64,000 bases of DNA from Gracilibacillus ureilyticus (GCF_900111195.1 NZ_FOGL01000003.1:62001-126000); one strand, 5' to 3'; positions 35,053-44,443 are shown, counted from the first letter of the stretch. The notes: generated by a model from the letters alone, not told the origin. Numbers and translations are program-made.

Positions 35053-36186
35053 ATGAAAATTTCAAGAAAAATCTATCTATCTATTGCCACTGCATTAACA
35101 ATTGCAATTATGTTGGCAGCACCTTATCTTCCGGGTGCTGGCATAGGAACAGATCATGTAAGTAAATCGGGTCTGTTAACAATGGAAAGTGTATCAGCGG
35201 CAAGTCAGAATGAGGAATTGCCAAATGTAGCAATTCTCGCTACAGGCGGGACAATTGCAGGCAGTGGAAACTCAGGAACTGATACAACAGATTACAAAGC
35301 AGGAGAATTAAGTGTGGAGGCATTGATTAATGCGGTGCCCGAAATGGCTGATATAGCGAATATATCTGGTGAACAGATTGCCAATGTTGGCAGCCCGGAA
35401 ATTACGAATGAAATTCTGCTGAAATTAGGAAATAGGATTAATGAATTATTAGCAAGTGATGATGTGGATGGAGTAGTGGTCACTCATGGTACTGACACGC
35501 TGGAGGAGACAGCATATTTTCTGAATTTAGTAGTGAAAAGTGATAAACCGGTTGTTGTTGTGGGATCAATGAGACCGGCAACAGCAGTAAGTGCAGATGG
35601 ACCATTAAACTTATATAATGCAGTTTTACTTGCATCATCTCAGGAATCAAAAGGAAGAGGTGTACTTGTTGCACTAAATGACCGAATAGGGGCAGCGAGA
35701 TATATTACAAAAACAAATACAACGGTTGTGGATACATTTTCTGCAGCGGAAGAAGGATATTTAGGAAGAATTGTTGGAGGTAAACCTTACTATTATAATG
35801 AATCTACTAGAAAACATACGGCAGAAACAGTTTTCGATATCTCTCAGGTGACGGAGTTGCCACAAGTAGACATTGTTTACAGCTATCAAAGTAATCCAAG
35901 ATATATGATTGATGGAGCTGTAGAAAATGGGGCAGACGGGATCGTAATAGTAGGCTCAGGTAATGGTTCATTGTCTTCTGCCTATGTAGAGGGGGCACAG
36001 AATGCGATTGAGAGTGGCAGTGAAATTGTTGTTTCAAGCAGGGTTGGTACAGGTACAGTTTCACCAAGAGACAGTTTCATCACATCTGATTCCTTAAATG
36101 CACAAAAGGCAAGAATCTTACTAATGCTAGCTTTAACAGTAACAGATGACGATGATCAGATTCAGAAATTCTATAACGAGTATTAA
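35053..36186 (+). CDS. ansZ: Secreted type II L-asparaginase
   Basis: 377 residues with a signal peptide (about 1-32). The first catalytic threonine is in ATGGTIAGSG, the second triad in VVTHGTDTLEETA, and the lysine region in SMRPATAVSADGPLNLYNA. Type II features (secretion, SADGP) match B. subtilis AnsZ. It releases ammonia and aspartate from external asparagine. GAGGAG precedes the ATG and a terminator closes the gene. Confidence 0.93.
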   Translation: MKISRKIYLSIATALTIAIMLAAPYLPGAGIGTDHVSKSGLLTMESVSAASQNEELPNVAILATGGTIAGSGNSGTDTTDYKAGELSVEALINAVPEMADIANISGEQIANVGSPEITNEILLKLGNRINELLASDDVDGVVVTHGTDTLEETAYFLNLVVKSDKPVVVVGSMRPATAVSADGPLNLYNAVLLASSQESKGRGVLVALNDRIGAARYITKTNTTVVDTFSAAEEGYLGRIVGGKPYYYNESTRKHTAETVFDISQVTELPQVDIVYSYQSNPRYMIDGAVENGADGIVIVGSGNGSLSSAYVEGAQNAIESGSEIVVSSRVGTGTVSPRDSFITSDSLNAQKARILLMLALTVTDDDDQIQKFYNEY

Positions 36187-36217
36187 GAGAGGAGGGATAA
36201 TTCCCTCTTCTTTTTTT
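36186..36217 (+). terminator. Intrinsic terminator of ansZ
   Basis: AGAGGAGGGA and TCCCTCTTCT pair around TAAT, followed by seven T, beginning at the ansZ stop codon. Confidence 0.85.
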
Positions 36218-36225
36218 CAGGGAGT

Positions 36226-36252
36226 TGAAACTTTTTGGATAATTCATTCGTA
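36226..36252 (+). promoter_or_regulatory. Sigma-W promoter of spo0M
   Basis: TGAAAC (36226-36231), a T-run, 17 bases of spacer and CGTA (36249-36252): a consensus match. spo0M of B. subtilis is also transcribed by sigma-W. The spacer ends in TTCATT, the same bases found before CGTA in the yuaF promoter. Confidence 0.85.
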
Positions 36253-36360
36253 CAGAAAGTATGCCAGTGATATTATGGAAGAGATGATCTGGTTCTGTTA
36301 TTTAAACATAATGCATATATAAAAACTTTAGAATTAATTATATTTTGGAGGATTGATGAA

Positions 36361-37119
36361 ATGTTTAAAAAGTTGCTAGCAAGTGCGGGGATAGGTAGTG
36401 CTGAGGTAGATACTCAGTTAATTAATGAAACATTAAGTTCTGGGGATATGCTTAGAGGGAAAGTCGTAATCAAAGGTGGCCGAACAGAGCAGCAAGTGGA
36501 CCGTATTAATCTTTTTGTAATGACAGAGGCTTTACGGGAAAGAGATGATAAGAAGTATTATGAAAAAGTTGTCTTACACCGATTCGCTTTAAATGAATCG
36601 TTTACCATTGGCGCTGGGGAAAGAAAGGAAATTGATTTTGAGTTTGAATTACCGATTCATACACCACCTACAATTAACCGAACCAGAGTATGGGTTCAAA
36701 CAGGTCTGGACATCCCACAAGCAATTGATCCAAATGACCGTGATTATTTACAAGTAACCCCACATATCTATATGGACACTGTCCTGCGAGCTATTACACA
36801 TGAATTAGGATTTGAGCTGCGTAAGGTGGACATGGAGCATTCCAGACGACATGGATATATTCAGGAATTTGAATTCCGTCCATCACCTGAATTTCGTTCA
36901 GACCTGGATGAGTTAGAGGCAGTATTCTTTGTAAAAGAGGATAGAATTGAGCTCGTTCTGCAAGTGGATAGAAGAGTAAAAGGTTTAGGAAGTTTGTTTG
37001 CTGAGGCTCTCGATATGGATGAATCGAATGTTCGCCTGTCATTTACAAAATCTGAAATTGAACAGGGAGCGTTATTTGTGGCAGATAAATTAAGAGATGT
37101 AATAAAGCAGTATAGTTAA
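36361..37119 (+). CDS. spo0M: Spo0M, arrestin-like sporulation-control protein
   Basis: 252 residues. The start MFKKLLASAGIGSAEVDTQL and the beta-rich arrestin-type body (MLRGKVVIKGG, IDFEFELPIHTPPT) are diagnostic. It is a cytoplasmic protein that affects sporulation efficiency and interacts with division machinery in B. subtilis. GGAGG lies upstream. Its own sigma-W-type promoter and bidirectional terminator make it a single-gene unit. Confidence 0.93.
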   Translation: MFKKLLASAGIGSAEVDTQLINETLSSGDMLRGKVVIKGGRTEQQVDRINLFVMTEALRERDDKKYYEKVVLHRFALNESFTIGAGERKEIDFEFELPIHTPPTINRTRVWVQTGLDIPQAIDPNDRDYLQVTPHIYMDTVLRAITHELGFELRKVDMEHSRRHGYIQEFEFRPSPEFRSDLDELEAVFFVKEDRIELVLQVDRRVKGLGSLFAEALDMDESNVRLSFTKSEIEQGALFVADKLRDVIKQYS

Positions 37120-37164
37120 CGTTCTCAGAATGTAAGTGAAGCAAGTTTACTGTGAGTATAATAG

Positions 37165-37206
37165 AAAAGCTGATCATTGATAATTAAATCAGATGATCAG
37201 CTTTTT
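37165..37206. terminator. Bidirectional terminator between spo0M and the ydaT-like gene
   Basis: AAAAGCTGATCAT (37165-37177) and ATGATCAGCTTTT (37193-37205) form a perfect 13-bp stem with flanking A and T tracts. Confidence 0.92.
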
Positions 37207-37223
37207 CGCTTTTCTTACTTATA

Positions 37224-37673
37224 TTACTCATTTAATGTATCCTTAACAGATCCATCTTTATTGTGGATGATTACCTGTGTCTGCTTATTTTTTGCTATTT
37301 CTTTTGCACGGTCAATGGCATCTTGTTTATTATCATATACATTTGAAGCTTTTTTGGCATCTTCGGCTTTTACCGCCCAACCATCCTCATGGGGAATCAC
37401 ATGTTCACCTTTATCCATTAATTCTGGCCGGCTTGATTGTTGATCGCCACCTCTGCTCCTTAAATCTTCATCGCTCATTTTCTTTACCTGGTTTATTTCT
37501 TTCTCAGAGGCATTTTCATACCATTCTTTTGCTTGATCTGTAGCAATAGGAATAGCCCTTCCTTCCTTATATCCTTCATCGATCATGGCATTGGCAATAT
37601 CAATGGCTTTATTTCTTACGGGCTCATCCAGATTTTTGAGTGAACTGGGGTAATCAGTTGTATCCCAAGGCAA
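37224..37673 (-). CDS. YdaT-like protein with DUF2188 domain
   Basis: 149 residues from a TTG start preceded by GAGGAGG. Residues 1-75 resemble ChaB/YdaT (PWDTTDYPSSLKNLDEPVRNK start, YKEGRAIPIATDQAKEW). The C-terminal part (HVIPHEDGWAVKAEDAKKAS and VIIHNKDGSVKD) is the DUF2188 repeat. General-stress or sporulation expression is known for B. subtilis ydaT; no enzymatic role is known. Confidence 0.88.
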   Translation of the reverse strand: MPWDTTDYPSSLKNLDEPVRNKAIDIANAMIDEGYKEGRAIPIATDQAKEWYENASEKEINQVKKMSDEDLRSRGGDQQSSRPELMDKGEHVIPHEDGWAVKAEDAKKASNVYDNKQDAIDRAKEIAKNKQTQVIIHNKDGSVKDTLNE

Positions 37674-37689
37674 TTGTCATCCTCCTCTA

Positions 37690-38016
37690 TCACATTTGCT
37701 GAGCAAATTCTTCACATGCATCGGCACAAGCAAAGCATGCTTTTGCACATTTTTGACAATGGTCATGGTCATGCTTTTCGCATTCCGTTCCACATGCCGT
37801 ACAGATTTTGGAACATACTGCTGCTAAGTCTTTAACAAATGGCGAGTTTCTGGAGATAGCTGTCTCCAGGTAGCTGCAAATATCCGCACATTCGCGGTCA
37901 AGTCGGATACATTCTGCCATTTTATTTATATTTTCTTCTTGCAAACATGCATCAAAGCAGTGGTTACAAGATGCCATACATTCATGTAGAGTATCTAAAA
38001 GTTTCTGTTGATCCAT
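37690..38016 (-). CDS. Cysteine-rich four-helix-bundle copper-binding protein (DUF326/YhjQ, Csp-like)
   Basis: 108 residues with about 14 cysteines spaced along four helices (MASCNHCFDACLQ, CADICSY, VCSKICTACGTEC, HCQKCAKACFACADACEEF). This is the Csp copper-storage/YhjQ pattern, in which cysteines lining the bundle bind many Cu(I) ions. No signal peptide, so cytosolic, like Csp3. It lies 16 bases upstream of the ydaT-like gene on the same strand. GGAGGG precedes the ATG. Confidence 0.9.
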   Translation of the reverse strand: MDQQKLLDTLHECMASCNHCFDACLQEENINKMAECIRLDRECADICSYLETAISRNSPFVKDLAAVCSKICTACGTECEKHDHDHCQKCAKACFACADACEEFAQQM

Positions 38017-38147
38017 AATATAATACCCTCCAGTTTAATTAGTTTGGTTACATAATATACGCTTCCCGCTGAATGAAGATATAAACATGTCTTTAAGAGG
38101 CGAGGGAGAAATATTTATGCGGAATCGCTTGAATAATGTCGGAAAAC

Positions 38148-38155
38148 GTCGATAT
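38148..38155 (+). promoter_or_regulatory. Possible sigma-D -10 element of the chemoreceptor gene
   Basis: GTCGATAT differs by one base from the sigma-D -10 element GCCGATAT and lies about 40 bases before the start. The -35 (TAAA) is poor: TTGA occurs at 15-base spacing. Sigma-D control is usual for chemoreceptors in Bacillus. Confidence 0.45.
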
Positions 38156-38196
38156 AAGTAGAGAAGAAAAACAACTTAGAGAGGAACGGGGTAAGC

Positions 38197-40212
38197 ATGA
38201 AACTTAGCTTGAAGCCAAAAAACTGGTGGTTAATTATAAAAAGACAAAGTGGATTGATACGAACGAGATTAATCGCAGCATTTTTAGCGATATTAATTAT
38301 TCCAGGGTCAATTATCGGTTATTTTTCCTATGATACTGCAAGAGACGAAGTTAGAGAGAAAATAATTAATGGAACGGAGTCTAGTCTTCAGTTAGTAGAA
38401 AGTAACACTGCGCAATTTATAAATCGATCGATGATGAATCTAAATACATTGACAGATGTCATCAATAGGTATTCATTGGATAATGAACAAGAGATCGTTA
38501 GGGAATTCATGGATTATTTTGTGAGTAGTAATGCAGAATTAGTAGATGTAACAATAGGACTAGAAGATGGTTCATTTATAGGTACTCCGACAAGTGATGA
38601 AAGCGCATATGATCCAAGGGAAGAGACTTGGTATACTTCTGCTCTAGAATCACAAGAAATATCGATTTCTAATGTGGTACAAAGTACAGTTGATGATGAA
38701 TGGGTAGTGAGATTATCTCAACCATTGGCCAATCAGCAAGGAGTAGTCCAGTTGGCAGTAAGTTTATCTCCATTAGCCGAATCTGTGAAAGCAACCAAGC
38801 TTGGTGATACAGGGACAATGGCCATTCTGGATAGTGCAGGTCATATTGCCACAGGGACTGGTTTTATTTTCGATGCTGGAGAAATTGGTCAGGGAGTAAA
38901 TTTTGATATTAGAACAGGTAACGCGTCAAATGAAGAAGTTAGTATAACAAATGTAGATTTAGGAATGCCAACACAACTTTTTGAAATAACAGAGTCAACT
39001 AGTGGTTGGACTGTTACTGGTTTAATTGCTCTTAGTGACTATAATGTTGCAGCAGCACCTATTCTTAAAACAGTATTAGCTGTGCTTGGCATTTCTATTT
39101 TACTCGGATTTTTGCTGTTATTTTTCACTGTTCGCTCGATTACCGTCCCATTGAAAAAACTAAGTAAAAGTACCAGAAATATTCGTGACGGGAATCTGAA
39201 CGAGCAAGTTGAAATTAAGCGGAAAGATGAAATCGGGCTGTTGGCGGAAGACTTTAATGATATGACTAACTCACTGCGAACTGTAGTAAAAGATGTGAAG
39301 AGTGCATCCGACCTTTTATCAGGATCATCTGCTTCCATTAAATTAAGCACAGAAGAGACAACAAGAGCTGTAGAAGATGTGGTTAATACGATTCAGGAAA
39401 CAGCTGAAACGGCAACAAGCGGTGTAGAAGCAACGGAAGAGACTGCAGGAGCGGTCGGTAACATGGCAGATGGCATTCAGTCTATTGCAGATTCTGTACA
39501 AATTATTGTGGAAACTGTGAATAAGACCGATAAGGATGTAGGTAAGGGTAGCGAAACTATTACAAATGTAAGAGAACAAATGGATAAAATTCTAGAAGCG
39601 GTTCAGGAATCCTCCAACATGATTGTAGAACTGTCTGCATTATCCAACGAAGCAATCAACATGAACAGTGCGATTGGGGATATAGCTCAACAAACTAATC
39701 TGTTATCATTAAACGCATCGATTGAAGCGGCGAGATCAGGAGAGCACGGAAGAGGATTTGCGGTAGTTGCAAATGAAATTTTAAAACTATCAGACCAGTC
39801 TAAAGAGGTAGCTGAAGGTATTGATTCTACCATTATGAAGATGATTCATATTGTGGAGCGAGCGACAGAAACAATGCGGGGGAATGTCCACAATCAGTTA
39901 AATCAAGGGTTGCGTATTAGTGAAGAAGCAGCCTCAGCGTTTACTAATATAGAGGAATCAACGCAGCAAATTGTTCAACAGATTCAGGATATCTCTGGAG
40001 TTACAGAAAATATAACTGAAGGAACACAACTGGTTGTTGAAAATATTAACAAGCTGGAGAAGGTAACTAAGATGTCGGCAGATAGTGCCCATACTACTTC
40101 CGCTTCAGCTGAGGAACAAATGGCTGCAATGCAGGAGATCGCTTCAGCATCAGAACAATTAGCAGACATGGCGAATACATTAGAAGATTTAGTGAAGAGA
40201 TTCAAACTTTAA
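38197..40212 (+). CDS. Methyl-accepting chemotaxis protein with Cache-type sensor
   Basis: 671 residues. Membrane helices at about 24-46 and 285-305 enclose a double-Cache outer domain (with the YDPREETWY segment typical of dCache_1). A HAMP domain follows, then the long cytoplasmic coiled coil with the hairpin tip [30 protein letters not shown] that contacts CheA and CheW. dCache receptors of this type often bind amino acids or organic acids. Single gene followed by a terminator; TlpA/McpA-like by architecture. Confidence 0.93.
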   Translation: MKLSLKPKNWWLIIKRQSGLIRTRLIAAFLAILIIPGSIIGYFSYDTARDEVREKIINGTESSLQLVESNTAQFINRSMMNLNTLTDVINRYSLDNEQEIVREFMDYFVSSNAELVDVTIGLEDGSFIGTPTSDESAYDPREETWYTSALESQEISISNVVQSTVDDEWVVRLSQPLANQQGVVQLAVSLSPLAESVKATKLGDTGTMAILDSAGHIATGTGFIFDAGEIGQGVNFDIRTGNASNEEVSITNVDLGMPTQLFEITESTSGWTVTGLIALSDYNVAAAPILKTVLAVLGISILLGFLLLFFTVRSITVPLKKLSKSTRNIRDGNLNEQVEIKRKDEIGLLAEDFNDMTNSLRTVVKDVKSASDLLSGSSASIKLSTEETTRAVEDVVNTIQETAETATSGVEATEETAGAVGNMADGIQSIADSVQIIVETVNKTDKDVGKGSETITNVREQMDKILEAVQESSNMIVELSALSNEAINMNSAIGDIAQQTNLLSLNASIEAARSGEHGRGFAVVANEILKLSDQSKEVAEGIDSTIMKMIHIVERATETMRGNVHNQLNQGLRISEEAASAFTNIEESTQQIVQQIQDISGVTENITEGTQLVVENINKLEKVTKMSADSAHTTSASAEEQMAAMQEIASASEQLADMANTLEDLVKRFKL

Positions 40213-40251
40213 TATTAATGATATGAAATAAAAGGGTTGTATTAAAAGTAG

Positions 40252-40288
40252 ATCTGAACAAAGAGTTATTGTTCAGATTTGCTTTTTT
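40252..40288 (+). terminator. Intrinsic terminator of the chemoreceptor gene
   Basis: ATCTGAACAA and TTGTTCAGAT form a 10-bp stem with a seven-base loop, followed by TTGCTTTTTT. Confidence 0.9.
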
Positions 40289-40384
40289 GTGCTTTCATTT
40301 TTAATCATCAAAGCGGTAGGGATGAGATTTTGGAGAATAAAGAAGTCTTAATTATCTATGGAGTAACAGTTCTGGTGAGTAATG

Positions 40385-40418
40385 AAAAAAGAATGAGCTC
40401 ATGACTCATTCTTTTTTT
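40385..40418. terminator. Bidirectional terminator downstream of gntP
   Basis: AAAAAAGAATGAG (40385-40397) and CTCATTCTTTTTT form a 13-bp stem with a seven-base loop, working for the minus-strand gluconate operon. Confidence 0.9.
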
Positions 40419-40482
40419 CATTGCAAAGACATATTCTTGATCTACTGTAATGAGGTATCCCTTATATTAGAAGGGTTTTCAA

Positions 40483-41826
40483 TTATGAGATAAAAATTCC
40501 TAAAATTAATGCGACCCCTAATCCGACAAGGCCAATCAATGTCTCCATCACAGTCCATGATTTTAATGTATCTTTTACATCAAGTCCGAAGTAACGTCCT
40601 ACTAACCAGAATCCGGAATCATTTACATGTGATAAGACAGTCGCACCAGAAGCGATGGCGATAACAATTAAACCAAGAACCGGACCTTCTAAGTTTAGTA
40701 TACTAATTAATGGTGAAACTAATCCAGCGGCAGTAACCATCGAAACTGTTGCTGAACCTTGTGCCACACGAACTGCTGCAGCAATAAGAAAGGCGAGCAA
40801 AATTGGTGGTAAATTAGATCCTGCCATCATATTCCCGATTACATCACCAACACCGGAGTCGATTAATACTTGTTTAAACACACCGCCGGCACCTGTTACA
40901 AGAATGATAATACCTGCAGGCTCCAATCCTTTATTTGCAATATCCTGTACTTCCTGACGAGTGTAACCCCGTTTGGTTCCTAAGAAGACAAACGTTAGAA
41001 TCGTAGCAATAGTTAAAGCTACAAATGGATGACCTAAAAATGTAAAGATCTGTTTCATAATATGGCCATCATCTAATAGTACTCCTGAAAACGTATTTAA
41101 TAGAATAAGTACTAATGGAATTAATATAATTGTTGCGATCAATGGAAAGCTTGGAAGCTCACGATCATATTCTACTTCTTCTGTATTCATATAATCAGGT
41201 ACGACTACATGCAGTCTTTTTGAAATATAACGGGCAAACAACGGACCGGCAATAATCATTGATGGAATCCCTGCAAGCGCCCCAAACAGGATTACCCATC
41301 CAAGTTCAGCACCGACTAATTCAGCAACAGCAATCGGGCCAGGTGTTGGCGGGATAAAACTATGTGTAACAGCTAGACCTGCTAGTAATGGAATTCCGTA
41401 ATAAAGCAGTGATTTGCCTGTTTTCTTTGCAAGACCGTATACAATTGGAACAAGGATGATAAAACCTACATCGAAAAATACCGGAATAGCAACAAGAAAT
41501 CCTGTAATACCTAATGACCACTGTGCCTTGTCTTCGCCAAATTTATTAATCATTGTTCGCGCAAGGCGATCAGCTCCGCCTGATACTTCAAGCATTTGAC
41601 CGAACATGGCACCTAACCCTACAACGACGGCTACAAATCCAAGGGTGCCGCCCATCCCTTCCTGCATTGTTTCAATTACTTGATCAAGAGGCATCCCTGC
41701 GAGAATACCAACAATTAAACTTACTACTAATAATGAAACGAATGCATGCAGCTTTGTACGTATAACTAAAAATAATAATAGGAAAATTCCTGCAATTGCA
41801 ATTAATATTAACATTTGATCTGACAT
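40483..41826 (-). CDS. gntP: Gluconate:proton permease GntP
   Basis: 447 residues, about 12-14 hydrophobic helices, with family signatures ASHVNDSGF-like SHVNDSGFWLVGRYFGLD, IIAGPLFARYISKR and VAQGSATVSMVTAAGL. It imports gluconate with protons at the cytoplasmic membrane. It follows gnd by 21 bases on the minus strand. No gluconokinase gene is adjacent, which is noteworthy for a gluconate pathway. Confidence 0.93.
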   Translation of the reverse strand: MSDQMLILIAIAGIFLLLFLVIRTKLHAFVSLLVVSLIVGILAGMPLDQVIETMQEGMGGTLGFVAVVVGLGAMFGQMLEVSGGADRLARTMINKFGEDKAQWSLGITGFLVAIPVFFDVGFIILVPIVYGLAKKTGKSLLYYGIPLLAGLAVTHSFIPPTPGPIAVAELVGAELGWVILFGALAGIPSMIIAGPLFARYISKRLHVVVPDYMNTEEVEYDRELPSFPLIATIILIPLVLILLNTFSGVLLDDGHIMKQIFTFLGHPFVALTIATILTFVFLGTKRGYTRQEVQDIANKGLEPAGIIILVTGAGGVFKQVLIDSGVGDVIGNMMAGSNLPPILLAFLIAAAVRVAQGSATVSMVTAAGLVSPLISILNLEGPVLGLIVIAIASGATVLSHVNDSGFWLVGRYFGLDVKDTLKSWTVMETLIGLVGLGVALILGIFIS

Positions 41827-41847
41827 AACACTTTCATCCCTTCAAAA

Positions 41848-42744
41848 CTATTTTTTACTAACAGCATGTCCACCGAATTCATTTCTTAATGCTGCAACAA
41901 CTTTCCCTGTAAATGTGTCATCTTCCAGTGATCTGTATCTCATCATTAATGCGAGTGTAATAACAGGTGCAGCAGTTTGTAAGTCCAGTGCAGTTTCTAC
42001 AGTCCATTTTCCCTCACCGGAAGATTGCATCACACCACGAATTTGATCAAGATGAGAATCCTTAGAAAAGGCATTCTCCGTCAATTCCATTAACCAGGAA
42101 CGGATGACAGAACCGTTGTTCCATACTTTGGCAACCTTTTCATAATCGTATGAAAATGGTGACTTCTCTAATAAATCAAAGCCTTCTCCGATTGCCTGCA
42201 TCATTCCGTATTCAATACCGTTGTGTACCATTTTCAGGAAGTGACCGCTTCCAACTTCGCCAGTATACAGATAGCCGTTCTTTACAGTGAGATCGTTAAA
42301 AATTGGTTCGAGTTCCTTGAAAACAGCCGCATCTCCACCGACCATCGTACAGGCACCATTACGGGCACCATCTGTACCACCGCTTGTCCCGCAATCAAAG
42401 AAATAAACCCCTTTATCCTTACACTGCTTTCCTCGTTCAATCGAATCTTTATAATGGGCATTTCCACCATCGATGATTCTGTCACCATTCTCCAGACTGC
42501 TCAGAAGCTCAGTAAATACAGTCTCGGTTATTTCACCTGCTGGTAACATTAGCCAGACAGTTCGAGGGGGTGTCAGTGATTGAACTAACTCACCAAGTGA
42601 ATCAGCTGCTGTAACCCCTTCCGTTTTTATTTTCGCTAATATCTCTTTATTTGCATCATGTGCAATTACTTTATGTTGTTTATCTAATAGGTTAAGTGCC
42701 AGCTGATATCCCATTTTTCCTAAACCTACCATTCCTATTTCCAT
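41848..42744 (-). CDS. gnd: 6-Phosphogluconate dehydrogenase, short NAD-type (decarboxylating)
   Basis: The ATG at 42744 is preceded by AAAGGAA and puts the NAD-binding GMVGLGKMG at residues 4-12, giving 298 residues; upstream starts are poorly placed. The length and the GTSGGTDGARNGACTMVGG segment mark the short, usually NAD-dependent class rather than the 470-residue NADP class. It converts 6-phosphogluconate to ribulose 5-phosphate and CO2. Operon with gntP; the gluconokinase needed to supply its substrate must lie elsewhere. Confidence 0.9.
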   Translation of the reverse strand: MEIGMVGLGKMGYQLALNLLDKQHKVIAHDANKEILAKIKTEGVTAADSLGELVQSLTPPRTVWLMLPAGEITETVFTELLSSLENGDRIIDGGNAHYKDSIERGKQCKDKGVYFFDCGTSGGTDGARNGACTMVGGDAAVFKELEPIFNDLTVKNGYLYTGEVGSGHFLKMVHNGIEYGMMQAIGEGFDLLEKSPFSYDYEKVAKVWNNGSVIRSWLMELTENAFSKDSHLDQIRGVMQSSGEGKWTVETALDLQTAAPVITLALMMRYRSLEDDTFTGKVVAALRNEFGGHAVSKK

Positions 42745-42761
42745 TAAGACCATTCCTTTAT

Positions 42762-42831
42762 CGAAAAAAATTTCGTTCTCATTCATTATACGAAAAAAAA
42801 TTCTTTTTTCAACCGTTTACAAAAAATATTT
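42762..42831. promoter_or_regulatory. Cluster of A-tract palindromes, candidate RpiR operators
   Basis: Between gnd and the divergent regulator lie CGAAAAAAATTTCG (42762-42775), a related GAAAAAAAATTC with a following TTTTTTC (42792-42810) and a third A6-TA-T8 tract (42821-42836). The first two share the motif CGAAAAAAAWTTC. RpiR regulators bind A/T-rich palindromes of about this size. They overlap the likely promoters of both units. Confidence 0.55.
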
Positions 42832-42918
42832 TTTTTCATGGACACATCTTGTATAATAAAAAACAAAGTAGAAGAATGTTGGAAACTATTGAATCCAGTC
42901 TTGTCAGGGGAGTATTTT

Positions 42919-43770
42919 ATGAGAAAAAACCAAACATGTCTTATGAATATCAGGACAAATTACCCGAGATTTAGTGTGACAGAGAGAAAAATAGCTGACT
43001 ATATAATAAAGCATCCGCAAAATATTATTCATTCATCAATAAATCAAGTTGCGGAAGATTTAAATGTGGCAGAATCAACTGTTTTCCGATTTTGTAAGAG
43101 AATCGGATACAAAGGATATCAAGCGATGAAGATTGCCCTTGCATCTGAGGTTATATCATCCGAGGATAATATTCATGAAAAAGTTGAACAAGGAGATATG
43201 ATAGAAACAGTCGCATCGAAAGTTTTCCAATCACATATTCAATCATTAAAAGATACGTTAGAAATTATCGATGAAGAAAAGCTTCAGCTTGCAGTAGGAA
43301 TGTTGACTGCTGCGAGGAGTGTACAATTCTTTGGCAGTGGTGGCTCAAGTATTGTAGCGTTGGATGGGTATCACAAGTTTATAAGGACAGGTTTGCAGGT
43401 TCAGGCAGTTCAAGACACCCATATGCAATTAATGGCAGCAGCTCAATTAACTTCAGAAGATTGTGCGATTTTAATCTCTCACTCAGGAGCTTCAAAAGAC
43501 ATTATCCATATTCTTAACATTTTGCGAAAGAGTAATGTGAAAACGATCGCAATTACAAATTTTGCAAAATCTACTTTAAGTGAATCTGTTAATATTGCTT
43601 TGTATACAAGCTCTGAGGAAACTTCTTACCGTACAGAAGCATTCTCTTCAAGGGTTGCTCAATTGACGCTTATTGATGTATTATATGTAAACATCCTAAT
43701 GAAACTGGGAGAGAAAGGGCAAACTGCTTTGGAAAAAATGCGCGAAGCATTGATGATTAAGCGGCTGTGA
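42919..43770 (+). CDS. RpiR-family regulator of the gluconate genes
   Basis: The ATG at 42919 is six bases after AGGGGAG, giving 283 residues; a 27-residue extension upstream lacks a site. The HTH_6 domain covers residues 1-80 (INQVAEDLNVAESTVFRFCKRIGYKGYQAMK) and the SIS domain residues 120-260 (VQFFGSGGSSIVALDGYHKF and ILISHSGASKDIIHIL). It is divergent from gnd-gntP, so it probably represses them until 6-phosphogluconate or gluconate appears. Confidence 0.88.
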   Translation: MRKNQTCLMNIRTNYPRFSVTERKIADYIIKHPQNIIHSSINQVAEDLNVAESTVFRFCKRIGYKGYQAMKIALASEVISSEDNIHEKVEQGDMIETVASKVFQSHIQSLKDTLEIIDEEKLQLAVGMLTAARSVQFFGSGGSSIVALDGYHKFIRTGLQVQAVQDTHMQLMAAAQLTSEDCAILISHSGASKDIIHILNILRKSNVKTIAITNFAKSTLSESVNIALYTSSEETSYRTEAFSSRVAQLTLIDVLYVNILMKLGEKGQTALEKMREALMIKRL

Positions 43771-43793
43771 GAATGGAACAGGAGTGAAGAAAT

Positions 43794-43982
43794 ATGGTAA
43801 AAAACTTACCTTTGCTGTTAGCGATGTTATCAATCGGTACAAGTGTCCTGATGATAAGTTTAACTATGCAGCTTCAAGAGTTGGTGCGTTGGACCTTAAT
43901 ATTAATTGCCGTGCTTCTCAATATTTGGAGTGCCATAGGATTAATTTTGCATGTTGGCATTCAAAAACTTAACAGAAATTGA
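43794..43982 (+). CDS. Small two-helix membrane protein, unknown
   Basis: 62 residues with AGGAGTGA well placed before the ATG. Two hydrophobic segments (about 4-25 and 32-54) leave only short polar ends. It starts 23 bases after the RpiR-type gene and is followed by a strong terminator, so it looks like a real second gene of that unit. No family recognised. Confidence 0.65.
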   Translation: MVKNLPLLLAMLSIGTSVLMISLTMQLQELVRWTLILIAVLLNIWSAIGLILHVGIQKLNRN

Positions 43983-44008
43983 TTGATCCAAAACAGAATC
44001 CTTCAAAA

Positions 44009-44036
44009 ATAAGCCGGGTCAATCAACCCGGCTTAT
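44009..44036. terminator. Bidirectional terminator
   Basis: ATAAGCCGGGT and ACCCGGCTTAT form an 11-bp GC-rich stem around CAATCA between the convergent small membrane gene and the PH-domain gene. T tracts are short. Confidence 0.8.
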
Positions 44037-44068
44037 CTGTATATCTTGTCACAAGTTATTAATGTGCC

Positions 44069-44443
44069 CTATAATACATATCCTGCTAAAACACTTTGTA
44101 CTTCATAAATATTTAAGCTTTTGTTGAATTGTTTTTGTATAGGCTGAGAGCTGCCGGATAACCAAATTTTCAACTCAGCATCTAAATCAAAGTTCCCTGC
44201 AGTTTCGATGCTGAAATAGTTAATATTTTTATATGGCAGTGAGAGGATTTCTGTTTTCTTTCCTGTGATCCCTTGCTTGTCGACTAAGATGAGGCGTTTA
44301 TTTGTAAAGATAAACAAATCACGAATCAGTTTATAGGCTTTCTCCACTTGTTCTCCTGAAGCTAAAGTTGTTGCAAATTCCTTTTCAATTTCACTTACTT
44401 TAATTTCAGAAGCATTTCCCATTAATCCGTCTAAAAATCCCAT
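44069..44443 (-). CDS. Bacterial PH-domain protein (YvbH-like N-terminal domain)
   Basis: 124 residues, nearly all one bacterial Pleckstrin-homology domain: LIRDLFIFTNKRLILVDKQG ITGKKTEILSLPYKNINYFSIE with the typical FTxxRLI and IPYxxI-like strands. Cytoplasmic by absence of signals. AAGGAGG precedes the ATG. Function unknown. Confidence 0.85.
   Translation of the reverse strand: MGFLDGLMGNASEIKVSEIEKEFATTLASGEQVEKAYKLIRDLFIFTNKRLILVDKQGITGKKTEILSLPYKNINYFSIETAGNFDLDAELKIWLSGSSQPIQKQFNKSLNIYEVQSVLAGYVL

Noticed and set aside
36794-37042. Minus-strand frame inside spo0M
   Set aside because: Shadow of the well-supported spo0M frame, without a ribosome site.
43784-43972. Alternative frame overlapping the 62-residue membrane protein
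   Set aside because: The frame at 43794 has the better-placed ribosome site and a clear two-helix profile.
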